Source: Wolbachia endosymbiont of Ctenocephalides felis wCfeJ
GTDB taxonomy: Bacteria; Pseudomonadota; Alphaproteobacteria; Rickettsiales; Anaplasmataceae
Direction: 5' to 3'
Length of the DNA stretch: 64,000 nucleotides
NCBI RefSeq assembly: GCF_012277315.1
Contig: NZ_CP051157.1
Coordinates: 496,001 to 560,000, forward strand
Below, one piece after another: positions 26,585 to 35,356 of this stretch. Position 1 is the first letter of the stretch. Each line of letters opens with the position of its first letter. The notes under the pieces are model-generated. The model saw nothing but the letters and a program-made list of their open reading frames with translations, did no database searches and was not told the DNA's origin. The position numbers and the translations under genes are program-made.

Positions 26585-27562
26585 ATGGTTAGAGCTGTAC
26601 AAATTAAAAGAATTGGAGGGGTAGAAGTATTGGAATTTGTGGATCAAAGTATAGGTGAACTAAAAGGCGAGGAGGTTTTAGTACGTCACACAGCTATAGG
26701 TTTAAACCGTTATGACTTGGAACATAGAAAAGGCATTCGTAAAATAAAAAGCTTACCGTCAGTGCTCGGAGTGGAAGCAGTAGGAGTTGTTGAAAGGCTT
26801 GGTAAAAAAGCAGGTGACGGTTTACAGATTGGAGATAGAGTTGGATACTGCACAGCACCACCTGGAGCATATTGCGAAAAACGTGTCATACACCAAAAAT
26901 ATTTGATAAAAATTCCAAATGAAATATCAGATGAAATTGCAGCCGCAGTGCTATTCAAAGGCATGACAGCCCATTACCTGGTTAACCACTCTTACAAAAT
27001 AAAACCTGGTGCTGTTGTGCTTGTACACGGAGTAAATGGCGGGCTAGGACAGATACTATGCCAGTGGGCAAGTAATAAAAAAGGAGTAGTAATAGGTTCC
27101 GTAAGTTCCGACGATAAAATGCAGGTAGCTCTACAGAATGGCTGCACATATGCGTTAAATTACAATGATAAAAACTTCGTTTCTCAAATTATGGAGATTA
27201 CACAAAATAAAGGGGTGGGTGCAGTATATGACCCTATAGGCTACGTCACAAGCAGGCTTTCTTTTGAGTCTTTAGGAAGATTTGGCATATATGTTTCTTA
27301 TGGACAGATATCAGGTAGTGCTCCGGTTAGCTTTTCTTTACTTAGCTCACGTTCGCTATTTGCCACAGGAACTTCAATATATCACTATAAGCGCGATAGA
27401 TTCACACTAGTACTTACTGCAATGGAAATTTTTGAGATGATAAAGAAAAAACTCTTAGCTGTAAGGATTAACAGAAAGTACAAATTCAACGAGATAATAG
27501 AGGCTCATCGTGATATGGAAAATAGAAAAACAAGTGGATTAAATATTATCAAAATCTCTTAA
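26585..27562 (+). CDS. qor: Quinone oxidoreductase (NADPH), zinc-independent MDR family
   Basis: Reduces quinones or similar electrophiles with NADPH in the cytoplasm. The 325-residue protein has the GroES-like N domain (GLNRYDLEHRKG, PSVLGVEAVGVVE, GDRVGY) and a Rossmann domain (about 125-260; VLVHGVNGGLGQILCQWA). Catalytic and structural zinc cysteines of alcohol dehydrogenases are absent, as expected for quinone reductases. The C-terminal YKFNEIIEAHRDMENRKTSG is typical. It converges on the helicase gene with a 21-base gap. Confidence 0.9.
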   Translation: MVRAVQIKRIGGVEVLEFVDQSIGELKGEEVLVRHTAIGLNRYDLEHRKGIRKIKSLPSVLGVEAVGVVERLGKKAGDGLQIGDRVGYCTAPPGAYCEKRVIHQKYLIKIPNEISDEIAAAVLFKGMTAHYLVNHSYKIKPGAVVLVHGVNGGLGQILCQWASNKKGVVIGSVSSDDKMQVALQNGCTYALNYNDKNFVSQIMEITQNKGVGAVYDPIGYVTSRLSFESLGRFGIYVSYGQISGSAPVSFSLLSSRSLFATGTSIYHYKRDRFTLVLTAMEIFEMIKKKLLAVRINRKYKFNEIIEAHRDMENRKTSGLNIIKIS

Positions 27563-27583
27563 GTGAGCTTCCAATTGCCTGTT

Positions 27584-29500
27584 TCAGCAGTAGGTGATGC
27601 TACTTCTAATGACCTCAACATTTTCTCTTGGTAGTTCTTTGACAAATCGCGATATATACATTGATTGCCACTGGTTATTCATTTCTCTTCTGTCTGCACA
27701 TGAAATAATCAACCTTTCTTTTGCTCTGGTTATCCCAACATATGCGAGCCTCCTTTCTTCTTCTAAAGCTTTACCACTTTCATCTTCAAAAGATTTTTGA
27801 TGTGGGAATAATCCTTCCTCCCAACCAGGTAGAAACACGCATGGAAATTCAAGTCCTTTAGCTGCGTGAAGAGTCATAACATACACGGTGTCATCATTAT
27901 TCATATTATCCACTTCCATCACTAGGCTTATGTGTTCCAAGAAAGCTGTAGCGTTGTCAAAATTTTTTAAAGATGAGATGAGCTCTTTAACATTTTCTAT
28001 TCGTGCTAAGCCCATCACTCCTTCATCCTCAAGCATTTCAATATATCCTGATTTATTTGCTATAGTTTTAACAAACTCATGTAATGGCTTTACACTTACC
28101 ATTTCTCCCCAAGCTTTAATTTTATTTAAAAAATCACTTAGCGATAGCTTAATCCTTTCAGTGATTTGATTACTGCCAACTAATATTTTTGCTGCTTCGA
28201 AGAAAGAAGTTTTGTTGTCTTGAGCAATTGCATATATCTTTTTCAGGGTAGTAAGACCTATGCTTCGTTTTGGTCGATTTACAATCCTTTCAAAAGCTAA
28301 GTCATCATTATTGTTTATAACAAGCCTTAAATATGCAATTATATCCCTAACTTCCTGACGTTCATAGAATTTTACGCCGCTTATAATCTTGTAGGGAATT
28401 GAATATTTGATAAAGTACTCTTCCAAAACTCTAGTTTGAAAAGTGGCTCTTACCAGCACCGCAATGTCACTAAATCTATATTTATTGAGCTTTAGTATCT
28501 GTTCACTTATGAACCTTGCTTCGGCTTTCCCGTCCCACAATTTTATTAGATTTACTTTTTCCCCTTGAGCGTTTGTCGTCCACAATTTTTTTTCCAAGCG
28601 AGTTTTGTTGTGATTGATAACATATGAAGCGGTTGCAAGTATATGGGATGTTGACCTATAGTTACATTCCAATTTAACAGTTTTTGCATTTTTGAAATCG
28701 TCAGAAAATTTCAAAATATTTTCAACTTCTGCCCCACGCCAGCTATATATTGACTGATCATCATCTCCTACACAGCAAATATTTGAATGCTCTTTTGCAA
28801 GGTGTTTCAGCCAAAGATATTGTATTGCGTTTGTATCTTGGTATTCGTCTACCATGATATACTTGAATTTATTTTGGTAGTAGTATAGGATTTCAGCACT
28901 TTGATTAAAGAGCTGGATATTGTATAATAATAAATCACCAAAGTCGACGGAATTAAGGAACTTTAACCTTTCCTGATACTGGTGATAGACTTTGAGCGCA
29001 GTCACATACACAGACCTAAATAATTGAGCACTTTCCACTTCAGATGGCAACAGACACTTCTCTTTCCATTGTTGAATAATACTCATAATGGTCTTATGTT
29101 TTTCTGATAAGTTATCTGGGCCTATTTCACTGATGATATTTTTTATTACCTGCAATTGATCATCCACACCGATGATTGTAAAGTTGGAGTTTAAGCCTAC
29201 GATTTCAGCATGACGGCGTAAAATTTTTGCTGCAATTGCATGGAAAGTGCCAAGCCATGGTATATTTGTACCCGTGAGTTCAAGCACCCTCGATACCATT
29301 TCGTTTGCAGCTTTGTTTGTGAATGTAACCGCCAATATCTCATTAGAATTAGCATAGTTGTTTCTAATTATGTGCGCTATTCTTGAGGTGATCGTTTTTG
29401 TTTTTCCTGTTCCAGCTCCTGCCAATATTAAAACTGGTCCATCTATGTTAGTCACAGCCGATTGTTGTTCTGGATTTAGCAGTGAGAGATAATCGTCCAT
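27584..29500 (-). CDS. uvrD: ATP-dependent DNA helicase, UvrD/PcrA/Rep family
   Basis: 3'-5' superfamily 1 helicase for nucleotide-excision and mismatch repair and for clearing replication forks. The 638-residue protein shows motif I ILAGAGTGKTKTITSRI (about 25-41), motif Ia AVTFTNKAANEM, motif II VDEYQDTNAIQY, motif III VGDDDQSIYSWRGAE, motif IV LECNYRS, motif V VMTLHAAKGLEFPCVF and motif VI RRLAYVGITRAKERL. It is shorter than E. coli UvrD (720) because the C-terminal tail is lacking, as in other Rickettsiales. Rep is an alternative name. Confidence 0.95.
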   Translation of the reverse strand: MDDYLSLLNPEQQSAVTNIDGPVLILAGAGTGKTKTITSRIAHIIRNNYANSNEILAVTFTNKAANEMVSRVLELTGTNIPWLGTFHAIAAKILRRHAEIVGLNSNFTIIGVDDQLQVIKNIISEIGPDNLSEKHKTIMSIIQQWKEKCLLPSEVESAQLFRSVYVTALKVYHQYQERLKFLNSVDFGDLLLYNIQLFNQSAEILYYYQNKFKYIMVDEYQDTNAIQYLWLKHLAKEHSNICCVGDDDQSIYSWRGAEVENILKFSDDFKNAKTVKLECNYRSTSHILATASYVINHNKTRLEKKLWTTNAQGEKVNLIKLWDGKAEARFISEQILKLNKYRFSDIAVLVRATFQTRVLEEYFIKYSIPYKIISGVKFYERQEVRDIIAYLRLVINNNDDLAFERIVNRPKRSIGLTTLKKIYAIAQDNKTSFFEAAKILVGSNQITERIKLSLSDFLNKIKAWGEMVSVKPLHEFVKTIANKSGYIEMLEDEGVMGLARIENVKELISSLKNFDNATAFLEHISLVMEVDNMNNDDTVYVMTLHAAKGLEFPCVFLPGWEEGLFPHQKSFEDESGKALEEERRLAYVGITRAKERLIISCADRREMNNQWQSMYISRFVKELPRENVEVIRSSITYC

Positions 29501-29637
29501 TGCGGTTCTACCAAAATATAGCTATATAAGTTAACCTTATTGTTTATGGTGTGTAAAGTGTTTGTTTTAGGCTTACTTATAGGTAATCTGAGGAATATTA
29601 ACTGAGATTTCAACGATACTACCGCATATATACTCGG

Positions 29638-29711
29638 TGGGATTGGTAGGACTCGAACCTACGACCAATTCGTTATGAGCGAACTGCTCTAACCAACTGA
29701 GCTACAATCCC
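29638..29711 (-). tRNA. tRNA with CAT anticodon (Ile2 or elongator Met)
   Basis: Acceptor GGGATTG/CAATCCC, D arm AGCTCAGTTGGTTAGAGC, anticodon stem GTTCG/CGAAT with loop CTCATAA, T arm GTAGGTTCGAGTCCTAC. Discriminator A. The variable-loop region TTGGTCG resembles bacterial tRNA-Ile2, which is modified by TilS to read AUA, more than elongator tRNA-Met, but sequence alone does not settle it. Confidence 0.9.
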
Positions 29712-29753
29712 CTTCATTAGTATTTATAATACACACAAAAACAAATTTGTCTA

Positions 29754-30077
29754 TTAGCTTATTTCGCTATCAACCCAACTTGATAAGTCATTTATTGCAC
29801 CAATTTTACGTGCAATTTCTTTACCATCTTGAAATACGATTAAAGTAGGTATAGATTGAATTCCATATTTACTTGGAACTTCAGTTCCTTCATCTATGTT
29901 GAACTTGCAGATTTTGATCTTGCCTTTTTTATCCTGAGCTAATTGTTCAATACGCGGCATTAGACTTTTACATGGTCCACACCACTCTGCCCAAAAATCC
30001 ACTAATACAAACCCCTTGTAATCAGCGACCTCAGACTTAAAATTTTGATCGTTTATTGATGTAATATCGCCACTCAT
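29754..30077 (-). CDS. trxA: Thioredoxin
   Basis: Small cytoplasmic thiol-disulphide carrier that reduces ribonucleotide reductase, peroxiredoxins and other proteins. The 107-residue product has the active site WCGPCK (Cys33 and Cys36), the buried Asp in LVDFWAEW and the cis-proline in IQSIPTLIVF. Length and fold elements are standard, with no signal peptide. It lies alone between a tRNA and the RNase D gene. Confidence 0.97.
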   Translation of the reverse strand: MSGDITSINDQNFKSEVADYKGFVLVDFWAEWCGPCKSLMPRIEQLAQDKKGKIKICKFNIDEGTEVPSKYGIQSIPTLIVFQDGKEIARKIGAINDLSSWVDSEIS

Positions 30078-30197
30078 AAAATACCTAAGCTTAATTTGTA
30101 CAATAATAGCGCACTGGCTGGGAACTAATCAACTAAATTTTCGCCAAAGAGCAAGAAAAATACCCTAAAATGTTTCTTACACAAGCAAAAACTTCTA

Positions 30198-30818
30198 TTA
30201 CATCTGATGATTGAAAATATCTGCATTTTCCCATCCCATTAAATCCAATTCAATACGGGTAGGGAGAAACTCGAAGCACTTCTGTGCTAATTCTTTTCTG
30301 TTTTCCCGTTCCAGCATTAAATCTAACTTTTCCTTTATTTGATGGAGATGTAAAACGTCAGATGCGGCGTAACTTTTTTGTTTGTCTGTTAAGTTTTCAT
30401 TTCCCCAATCAGAAGATTGCTGCTGCTTATTTAATTTGATATCAAGTAGTTCGAAGCATAACTCTTTCAAACTATGATTATCCGTATAGGTACGAACCAA
30501 ACGTGAGGCTATTTTTGTGCAATAGCACGGAAGCGCCCAAGTTTCCAAATAATAACGTATTATGCTTACATCAAACCGTGCAAAGTGAAATATTTTAGTT
30601 ATCTTTTCGTCCTCCAATATTTTCCTTAAATTTGGAGCTGTATAGTTGTTTTTGAATTGCACTAAGTGAGCATTGCCGTCGTTGAAAGAGAGCTGCACAA
30701 GGCATAATCTATCCCTGCCATGAAGTAACCCCATCGCCTCTGTATCAACAGCTATAGACCTTACGTTATCTGGTATTGAACTAGCCGGTAAATCATCTTT
30801 ATGTACAAATATCCTCAT
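30198..30818 (-). CDS. rnd: Ribonuclease D-like 3'-5' exonuclease
   Basis: DEDDy exonuclease that trims 3' ends of tRNA precursors and other stable RNAs. The 206-residue protein has the three exonuclease motifs: VDTEAMGL (ExoI Asp/Glu, about 24-31), FHFARFDVSIIRYYL (ExoII) and YAASDVLHLHQI (ExoIII Tyr/Asp). It consists of the nuclease domain only and lacks the HRDC domains of E. coli RNase D (375 residues). Such short forms are usual in Rickettsiales. Confidence 0.9.
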   Translation of the reverse strand: MRIFVHKDDLPASSIPDNVRSIAVDTEAMGLLHGRDRLCLVQLSFNDGNAHLVQFKNNYTAPNLRKILEDEKITKIFHFARFDVSIIRYYLETWALPCYCTKIASRLVRTYTDNHSLKELCFELLDIKLNKQQQSSDWGNENLTDKQKSYAASDVLHLHQIKEKLDLMLERENRKELAQKCFEFLPTRIELDLMGWENADIFNHQM

Positions 30819-30957
30819 AAGGCTCTGTAAAACATTGAAAGACTAATAATAATTGAAAGTGAATTTTAAGTATACAAATAATAGGCAGCTCCTAACATTT
30901 TAGTATGCATGGGGTTTACAAATTGTTGTGTACGTTTATAATTAAATTAGTTTAGCT

Positions 30958-31030
30958 GCGGGAGTAGTTCAGTTGGTAGAACGCAACCTTGCCAAGGTTG
31001 AGGTCGAGGGTTCGAGCCCCTTCTCCCGCT
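30958..31030 (+). tRNA. tRNA-Gly (anticodon GCC)
   Basis: Acceptor GCGGGAG/CTCCCGC, anticodon stem CAACC/GGTTG with loop TTGCCAA, T arm GAGGGTTCGAGCCCCTT. Discriminator T, as is normal for bacterial tRNA-Gly. Reads GGC and GGU. Confidence 0.95.
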
Positions 31031-31149
31031 CTTCCCTTACAAAGTCTCTTTACACTCTCATCAAGTCTTTTGCTGTGGCATGATGAGTATTTACAACCCC
31101 AAGGTTAGCTACTTGTCAGGTTTATAGAGTATTAACATCAACTTCTTAA

Positions 31150-31235
31150 GTAGATATTGGCAAGGGCTTCTTTTACTTTTTCCCACTTGGTAAATTTCTT
31201 GCTGCATATATCTAAAGTAATTCAAAGCCTGTTAG
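31150..31235. repeat. Fragment of a dispersed AT-rich repeat (also 43450-43525)
   Basis: GGGCTTCTTTTACTTTTTCC... GGTAAATTTCTTG... AAAGTAATTCAAAGC parallels 43455-43520 with scattered changes. It is the only recognisable content of the 315-base gap between tRNA-Gly and tRNA-Ser; the rest shows nothing. Confidence 0.55.
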
Positions 31236-31345
31236 GGGATGAGCCACTTTTGTTTCAATATTCACCATACCCCTGAATAGATACGTAAGTTTATATATCC
31301 AAATAATAGTAAAAATAGATTGACATAGCTAATACGCTAATAACA

Positions 31346-31436
31346 CGGAGAGAGAGGGATTCGAACCCTCGATACGACTTTTCAATCGTATAACGGTTTA
31401 GCAAACCGCCGCCTTCAGCCACTCGGCCACCTCTCC
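31346..31436 (-). tRNA. tRNA-Ser (anticodon GCT)
   Basis: A 91-base class II tRNA: acceptor GGAGAGG with TCTCTCC, anticodon stem CGGTT/AACCG around TTGCTAA, a long variable arm (TACGATTGAAAAGTCGTA) and T arm GAGGGTTCGAATCCCTC. Discriminator G. Reads AGC and AGU. Confidence 0.95.
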
Positions 31437-31576
31437 AAATCTTGAACCTAAAGTCTATATAATACCAAGACTTTACAACCTGTCTAATTCTTTTAATGGC
31501 AGTATTTCGTATTATAAACCACAAAACCTCTCTACAGGTGTATAATGCACTAACCCCAGTTGATATGCACCAATTT

Positions 31577-32083
31577 TCACTTAATAGCCTTTTCAATAAT
31601 TTTCTTAGCTTCTTCCATGCCAACCCACTTTCCAACTGTTACTGTTTTCCCTTTCTCCAGATCTTTATAGTGTGAAAAGAAATGAACAATTCTATCTAGC
31701 AAGCTTTCAGGCAAATCGGAGTAGTTCTTCACGTTATCATAATAACTATCAACGCTAGAAGTAGGTACAGCTAATACTTTTTCATCCTCCCCTTTTTCAT
31801 CCTTAGTAAGTAGAGCACCTATTGGACGTACCGATATCAAAACACCAGATGCTAATGGAAATTGAGTTAACACCAAAACATCCACAGGATCACCATCACC
31901 TGCACAGGTATTTGGTACAAATCCATAATTGCAAGGATAGGCCATTGCAGTAGACAAAAACCTGTCAACTTGTAATAATCCGAGCTCTTTATTGAACTCA
32001 TACTTTATAGGCTCAGCATTTGCACCTATCTCAATTATCACGCTCAAAAAATCTGCTTTTGCAGTTATTTTACTCAAATCCAT
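31577..32083 (-). CDS. ppa: Inorganic pyrophosphatase
   Basis: Hydrolyses pyrophosphate, pulling nucleic-acid and aminoacyl-tRNA synthesis forward. The 168-residue protein belongs to the soluble family I. The signature DGDPVDV lies at 63-69, preceded by VDRFLSTAMAYPCNYGF and followed by RPIGALLTKDEKGEDEK and the C-terminal KWVGMEEAKK. Metal-binding Asp residues are kept. Length is typical of bacterial hexameric enzymes. It follows coq7 on the same strand with a 100-base gap. Confidence 0.97.
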   Translation of the reverse strand: MDLSKITAKADFLSVIIEIGANAEPIKYEFNKELGLLQVDRFLSTAMAYPCNYGFVPNTCAGDGDPVDVLVLTQFPLASGVLISVRPIGALLTKDEKGEDEKVLAVPTSSVDSYYDNVKNYSDLPESLLDRIVHFFSHYKDLEKGKTVTVGKWVGMEEAKKIIEKAIK

Positions 32084-32183
32084 AAACTACCTCTTACTAA
32101 CGCATGTATTATACAACATGCGCCTTTAAGTTGCCACATTTATGTAGTTTTATCTTTATGGACAAAAACCGCCTAAAAATCAG

Positions 32184-32720
32184 CTAAATTAATTTAGATA
32201 AATAAATAGCAGCTTTGCAACCTGTTTTTATAAACGAAGATAAGATGTTATAACCAAATGCACCTTCAGCGTTGTGCTCAATTGCAATATCCCTGTGTTC
32301 TAGCTCCTCATCACGAAACTTACTTATAGTTTCTTTTAACTCTCCATCTTCCAAATGTGAGACTTGTTTTTTGTAGTGCTCTCCGATCACTTCCTCAACT
32401 GCAGCAGTACAAGCCATAGCAGCCTTTTTACCCATCATTGCGGTAGCAACGCCAAGCGACACTCCTAACACATGCCACACTGGCAACAAAACAGTAGGAC
32501 GAACTTTTTGCTCTTTAATTTTCTCATTAAAATAATGAAAATGTTTCTTTTCCTGTTCTTCCATTTCAATTATTTCATTGATTATAAAAGATTTTTTAAG
32601 AATAAATTTTTGACCAGAATAAATGCAAATAGCTCCATATTCCCCAGCATGGTTTACTCTGATTGCTTGTTCTAAAAAGTTTCCTTTCAATTCTTTAATA
32701 TTGCAATTTTCTTTTTCCAA
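32184..32720 (-). CDS. coq7: Demethoxyubiquinone hydroxylase Coq7
   Basis: Di-iron monooxygenase for the penultimate hydroxylation in ubiquinone synthesis, at the inner membrane face. The 178-residue protein has the ferritin-like ligand set: Glu in RVNHAGEYGA (about 21-30), E-x-x-H in MEEQEKKHF, a third Glu in EEVIGEHYKKQ and E-x-x-H in DEELEHRD. Length matches the short alphaproteobacterial Coq7. It supplies the quinone used by complex I (nuoI in this window). Confidence 0.95.
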   Translation of the reverse strand: MEKENCNIKELKGNFLEQAIRVNHAGEYGAICIYSGQKFILKKSFIINEIIEMEEQEKKHFHYFNEKIKEQKVRPTVLLPVWHVLGVSLGVATAMMGKKAAMACTAAVEEVIGEHYKKQVSHLEDGELKETISKFRDEELEHRDIAIEHNAEGAFGYNILSSFIKTGCKAAIYLSKLI

Positions 32721-32906
32721 TGTCTTCTCAATTTGTTTCTGTACCAGTACTACTATAAATAAACGTGCCGTAGAGTAAATAAAATTTTATGTAACAACTG
32801 TATAAATTGTAAAACCAAGCTTGGTCTGGGCATAAGGCTCATGTACAAACTTTGCCCTCCCCTTTATACCACCAGGTCCTGGACCATACATACATCTAAA
32901 CCCTAA

Positions 32907-33500
32907 CTACAGCTTCTCTTTTGATCTTTTAAGCCTTTCTTTTGCTAATATAGAGCTTATCTCTTCTATACTTTTGTCAATATTATCATTGATTATTATA
33001 TAATCATATTTATCACGTTTGTTCATCTCTTTTTGAGCCTCAGCTAGTCTGCGTTCTATCTCACTTGCACTATCGCTATTACGCCTTTGCAAACGCAATC
33101 TAAGCTCTTCCATTGAAGGGGGGAGTATAAAAATACTCACGATTTTCTCCCTCATAAGCTTAAATAAATGAAATGCTCCTTGCCAATCTATACTCAATAA
33201 AACGCTTATTCCATTGCTCAGATTTTGTTCTATAAAATCCTTCGGTATACCATAGAAATTTTCAAAAACCTTGGCATATTCAAGCATTTGACCAGCTTTG
33301 CATAATTCGTGAAATTTTTCCTCAGTCACAAAAAAATAGTCTTTTCCATTTACTTCACCGAGGCGAGGTTTACGTGTAGTTACAGAAACAGACCTAACTA
33401 GATCAGTTGATTGCTCAAGTAACCTCTCTAGTATAGTAGTTTTTCCAGCTCCAGAAGGAGAAGATAGAACTAATAATATACCTTCACTTTTTGTAGTCAT
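32907..33500 (-). CDS. gmk: Guanylate kinase
   Basis: Phosphorylates GMP to GDP with ATP in nucleotide recycling. The 197-residue protein starts with the P-loop SSPSGAGKTTI (about 12-22), has the GMP-binding stretch RSVSVTTRKPRLGEVNGKDYFF and the lid region LRRNSDSASEIERRL-like. Length is normal. The start ATG 33500 follows the end of the pentapeptide-repeat gene by 35 bases on the same strand, so they may share a transcript. Confidence 0.96.
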   Translation of the reverse strand: MTTKSEGILLVLSSPSGAGKTTILERLLEQSTDLVRSVSVTTRKPRLGEVNGKDYFFVTEEKFHELCKAGQMLEYAKVFENFYGIPKDFIEQNLSNGISVLLSIDWQGAFHLFKLMREKIVSIFILPPSMEELRLRLQRRNSDSASEIERRLAEAQKEMNKRDKYDYIIINDNIDKSIEEISSILAKERLKRSKEKL

Positions 33501-33535
33501 TTTTCTTTTCTAAGTAACTCAACAAACAAAGTTTC

Positions 33536-35356
33536 TCATTTATTAGACTTTGAATTTTCCAATACGGCGTTCTTTAAATCAGATTTTGAAAAGTCAGAAT
33601 GCTCTCTATTAGAGTTTAAAAAATTGGTACCAACAAGAGAAGAGTTATCAAAAACAGCATAACGCAGATCAGTTTTTTCAAGGTTTGCTTTATTCAAATT
33701 AACATTTATAAACTTTGTTCTACTCAACATTGAACCAGAAAGATCAGCATTTTCTAGATTCATGTCCTGAAATTCAAAGTAAGCATAATTTACGTCAAAT
33801 CTTTTATTCCGCAATATTTCCTCTTGCAAATCTTTAATTGAGATTATAGCATTTTCTAAGCCTGTAAGCTTTTCCTGTCCTTTATTGCCAATTAAAATTG
33901 AATGGTTAAACTTACAATCTGTTAAGTGAGCGTCAACAACCGAACCTTTGTATATGCTTGAAGAATCAAAAGATGTACCACCAATTGCTGAATTATTGAA
34001 ATTATTAAGAAAAAAGCACGTTTTCTTAAATGCATTACCGCGAAGCAAAGAAGATTCAAAATTGCTTTCAACAAAATGTGAATTAATGACTTTTAGATTA
34101 GACCAGCTTGAGTTATTTGCTACCACATTAAAAAATGTTGATCTTTCTATTTCACTAGAATCGATGCTATGATGAGAGAGTTTACTATTATAAATTTGAG
34201 AATCTTGTACTTTTACCTTATACATTGAAGCTAAGGAAAGGTCTGTATCTTCTATCTTTGTAGAGGTAAATAACGAATAGTCAAAAAATGAACCATTCAT
34301 GTTAGAATTTGTAACTTTAGTACTATCAAATTTTCCATGACGAACGTCAGAATCAGAAACATCAACTTGATACAATTCGCTAGAACCAAAATCAATATTA
34401 GATAAATCAGCATCATGAAGACTTACTTCAGAAACATATGAATGTTTTATCTTAGAGCCATTCAATATAGATTGAACAAAACTTGAATTAGTACTGTCCA
34501 GATAGGAAATTTGTACGTTGCTTAAATTAGCCCTATTGAAATTACTGTCGATTATAGCAGAAGAATTGAGACAAACATTAGAGAGATTGCTGCCTGTAAA
34601 ATCTGACTCCTTTATTTCTACACCATACATATCAGCGTTCTCTAATGAGGAAAATTGTATTTTTAATCTATAGGAATCCACTCCAAAAAAATTTGCGTTA
34701 TTGAGATTGCTCCTCTGCACAACAGTATTGTTTATTTCACTATCACTAAAGTTTACACTATTAACATTCGAATCTAACAAACTAGAAAAATTCACTTTCA
34801 CGTTTGAAAAATTAGTATGTAAACCAGTTGTGTTGTACATTTCCACTTTTTTGAGATCAGAACTGACAAACTCGGCGTAACTGACATCAGACTGATTAAA
34901 TGTAATATCTGTCAAATTCGCAGAAACAAATTTTGCAAAGCTTAAATTTGTACCTTCTATTCTTATATCTTGTAAGTTGGCATTAGAAAAATTAGCTCCA
35001 CGCAAATCAGCATTAATAAAGGACACTCCTGATAAGTCAGTATGAGAAAAATCAGCCCCAATTAGACTGACTCCATCAAAAATAGATCCATTTAGGTATA
35101 GCCGACTAAAATCAGCTCCATTTAAATCAGGACCAAAACCTTTCCCAAAATCCTCTGGTATATCTTCTTTATGGCACTTCACTAAGAATTTAGCAAAGTC
35201 TTCTTTGCTATAAGACGCATATTCTATCTTATGCAAAGTGTTCAAAAAATCATTAATCAGATCTTTTCTATCATTTACTTCATTCCCATAACACAAATAG
35301 CTAACTAAAATTAATATCAAAAATCTAATCATCTTCTTCATTGCACTGTAGTTCAT
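33536..35356 (-). CDS. Exported pentapeptide-repeat protein
   Basis: Function unknown. The 606-residue product begins with a signal peptide (KKMIRFLILILVSYLCYGNE) and a short leader domain. From about residue 78 to the end it is nearly continuous pentapeptide-type repeats (for example ADFSHTDLSGVSFINADLRG), which fold into a right-handed square beta-helix. Many repeats are degenerate in the middle (SSxxNSNV-type) and cleaner at both ends. Its start overlaps the end of the ankyrin gene by 32 bases from ATG 35356, or 17 bases from ATG 35341, implying translational coupling. A surface or host-contact scaffold is plausible but unproven. Confidence 0.8.
   Translation of the reverse strand: MNYSAMKKMIRFLILILVSYLCYGNEVNDRKDLINDFLNTLHKIEYASYSKEDFAKFLVKCHKEDIPEDFGKGFGPDLNGADFSRLYLNGSIFDGVSLIGADFSHTDLSGVSFINADLRGANFSNANLQDIRIEGTNLSFAKFVSANLTDITFNQSDVSYAEFVSSDLKKVEMYNTTGLHTNFSNVKVNFSSLLDSNVNSVNFSDSEINNTVVQRSNLNNANFFGVDSYRLKIQFSSLENADMYGVEIKESDFTGSNLSNVCLNSSAIIDSNFNRANLSNVQISYLDSTNSSFVQSILNGSKIKHSYVSEVSLHDADLSNIDFGSSELYQVDVSDSDVRHGKFDSTKVTNSNMNGSFFDYSLFTSTKIEDTDLSLASMYKVKVQDSQIYNSKLSHHSIDSSEIERSTFFNVVANNSSWSNLKVINSHFVESNFESSLLRGNAFKKTCFFLNNFNNSAIGGTSFDSSSIYKGSVVDAHLTDCKFNHSILIGNKGQEKLTGLENAIISIKDLQEEILRNKRFDVNYAYFEFQDMNLENADLSGSMLSRTKFINVNLNKANLEKTDLRYAVFDNSSLVGTNFLNSNREHSDFSKSDLKNAVLENSKSNK

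Noticed and set aside
31291-31635. 114-codon minus-strand frame
   Set aside because: It covers tRNA-Ser(GCT) and overlaps the end of ppa; a chance frame.
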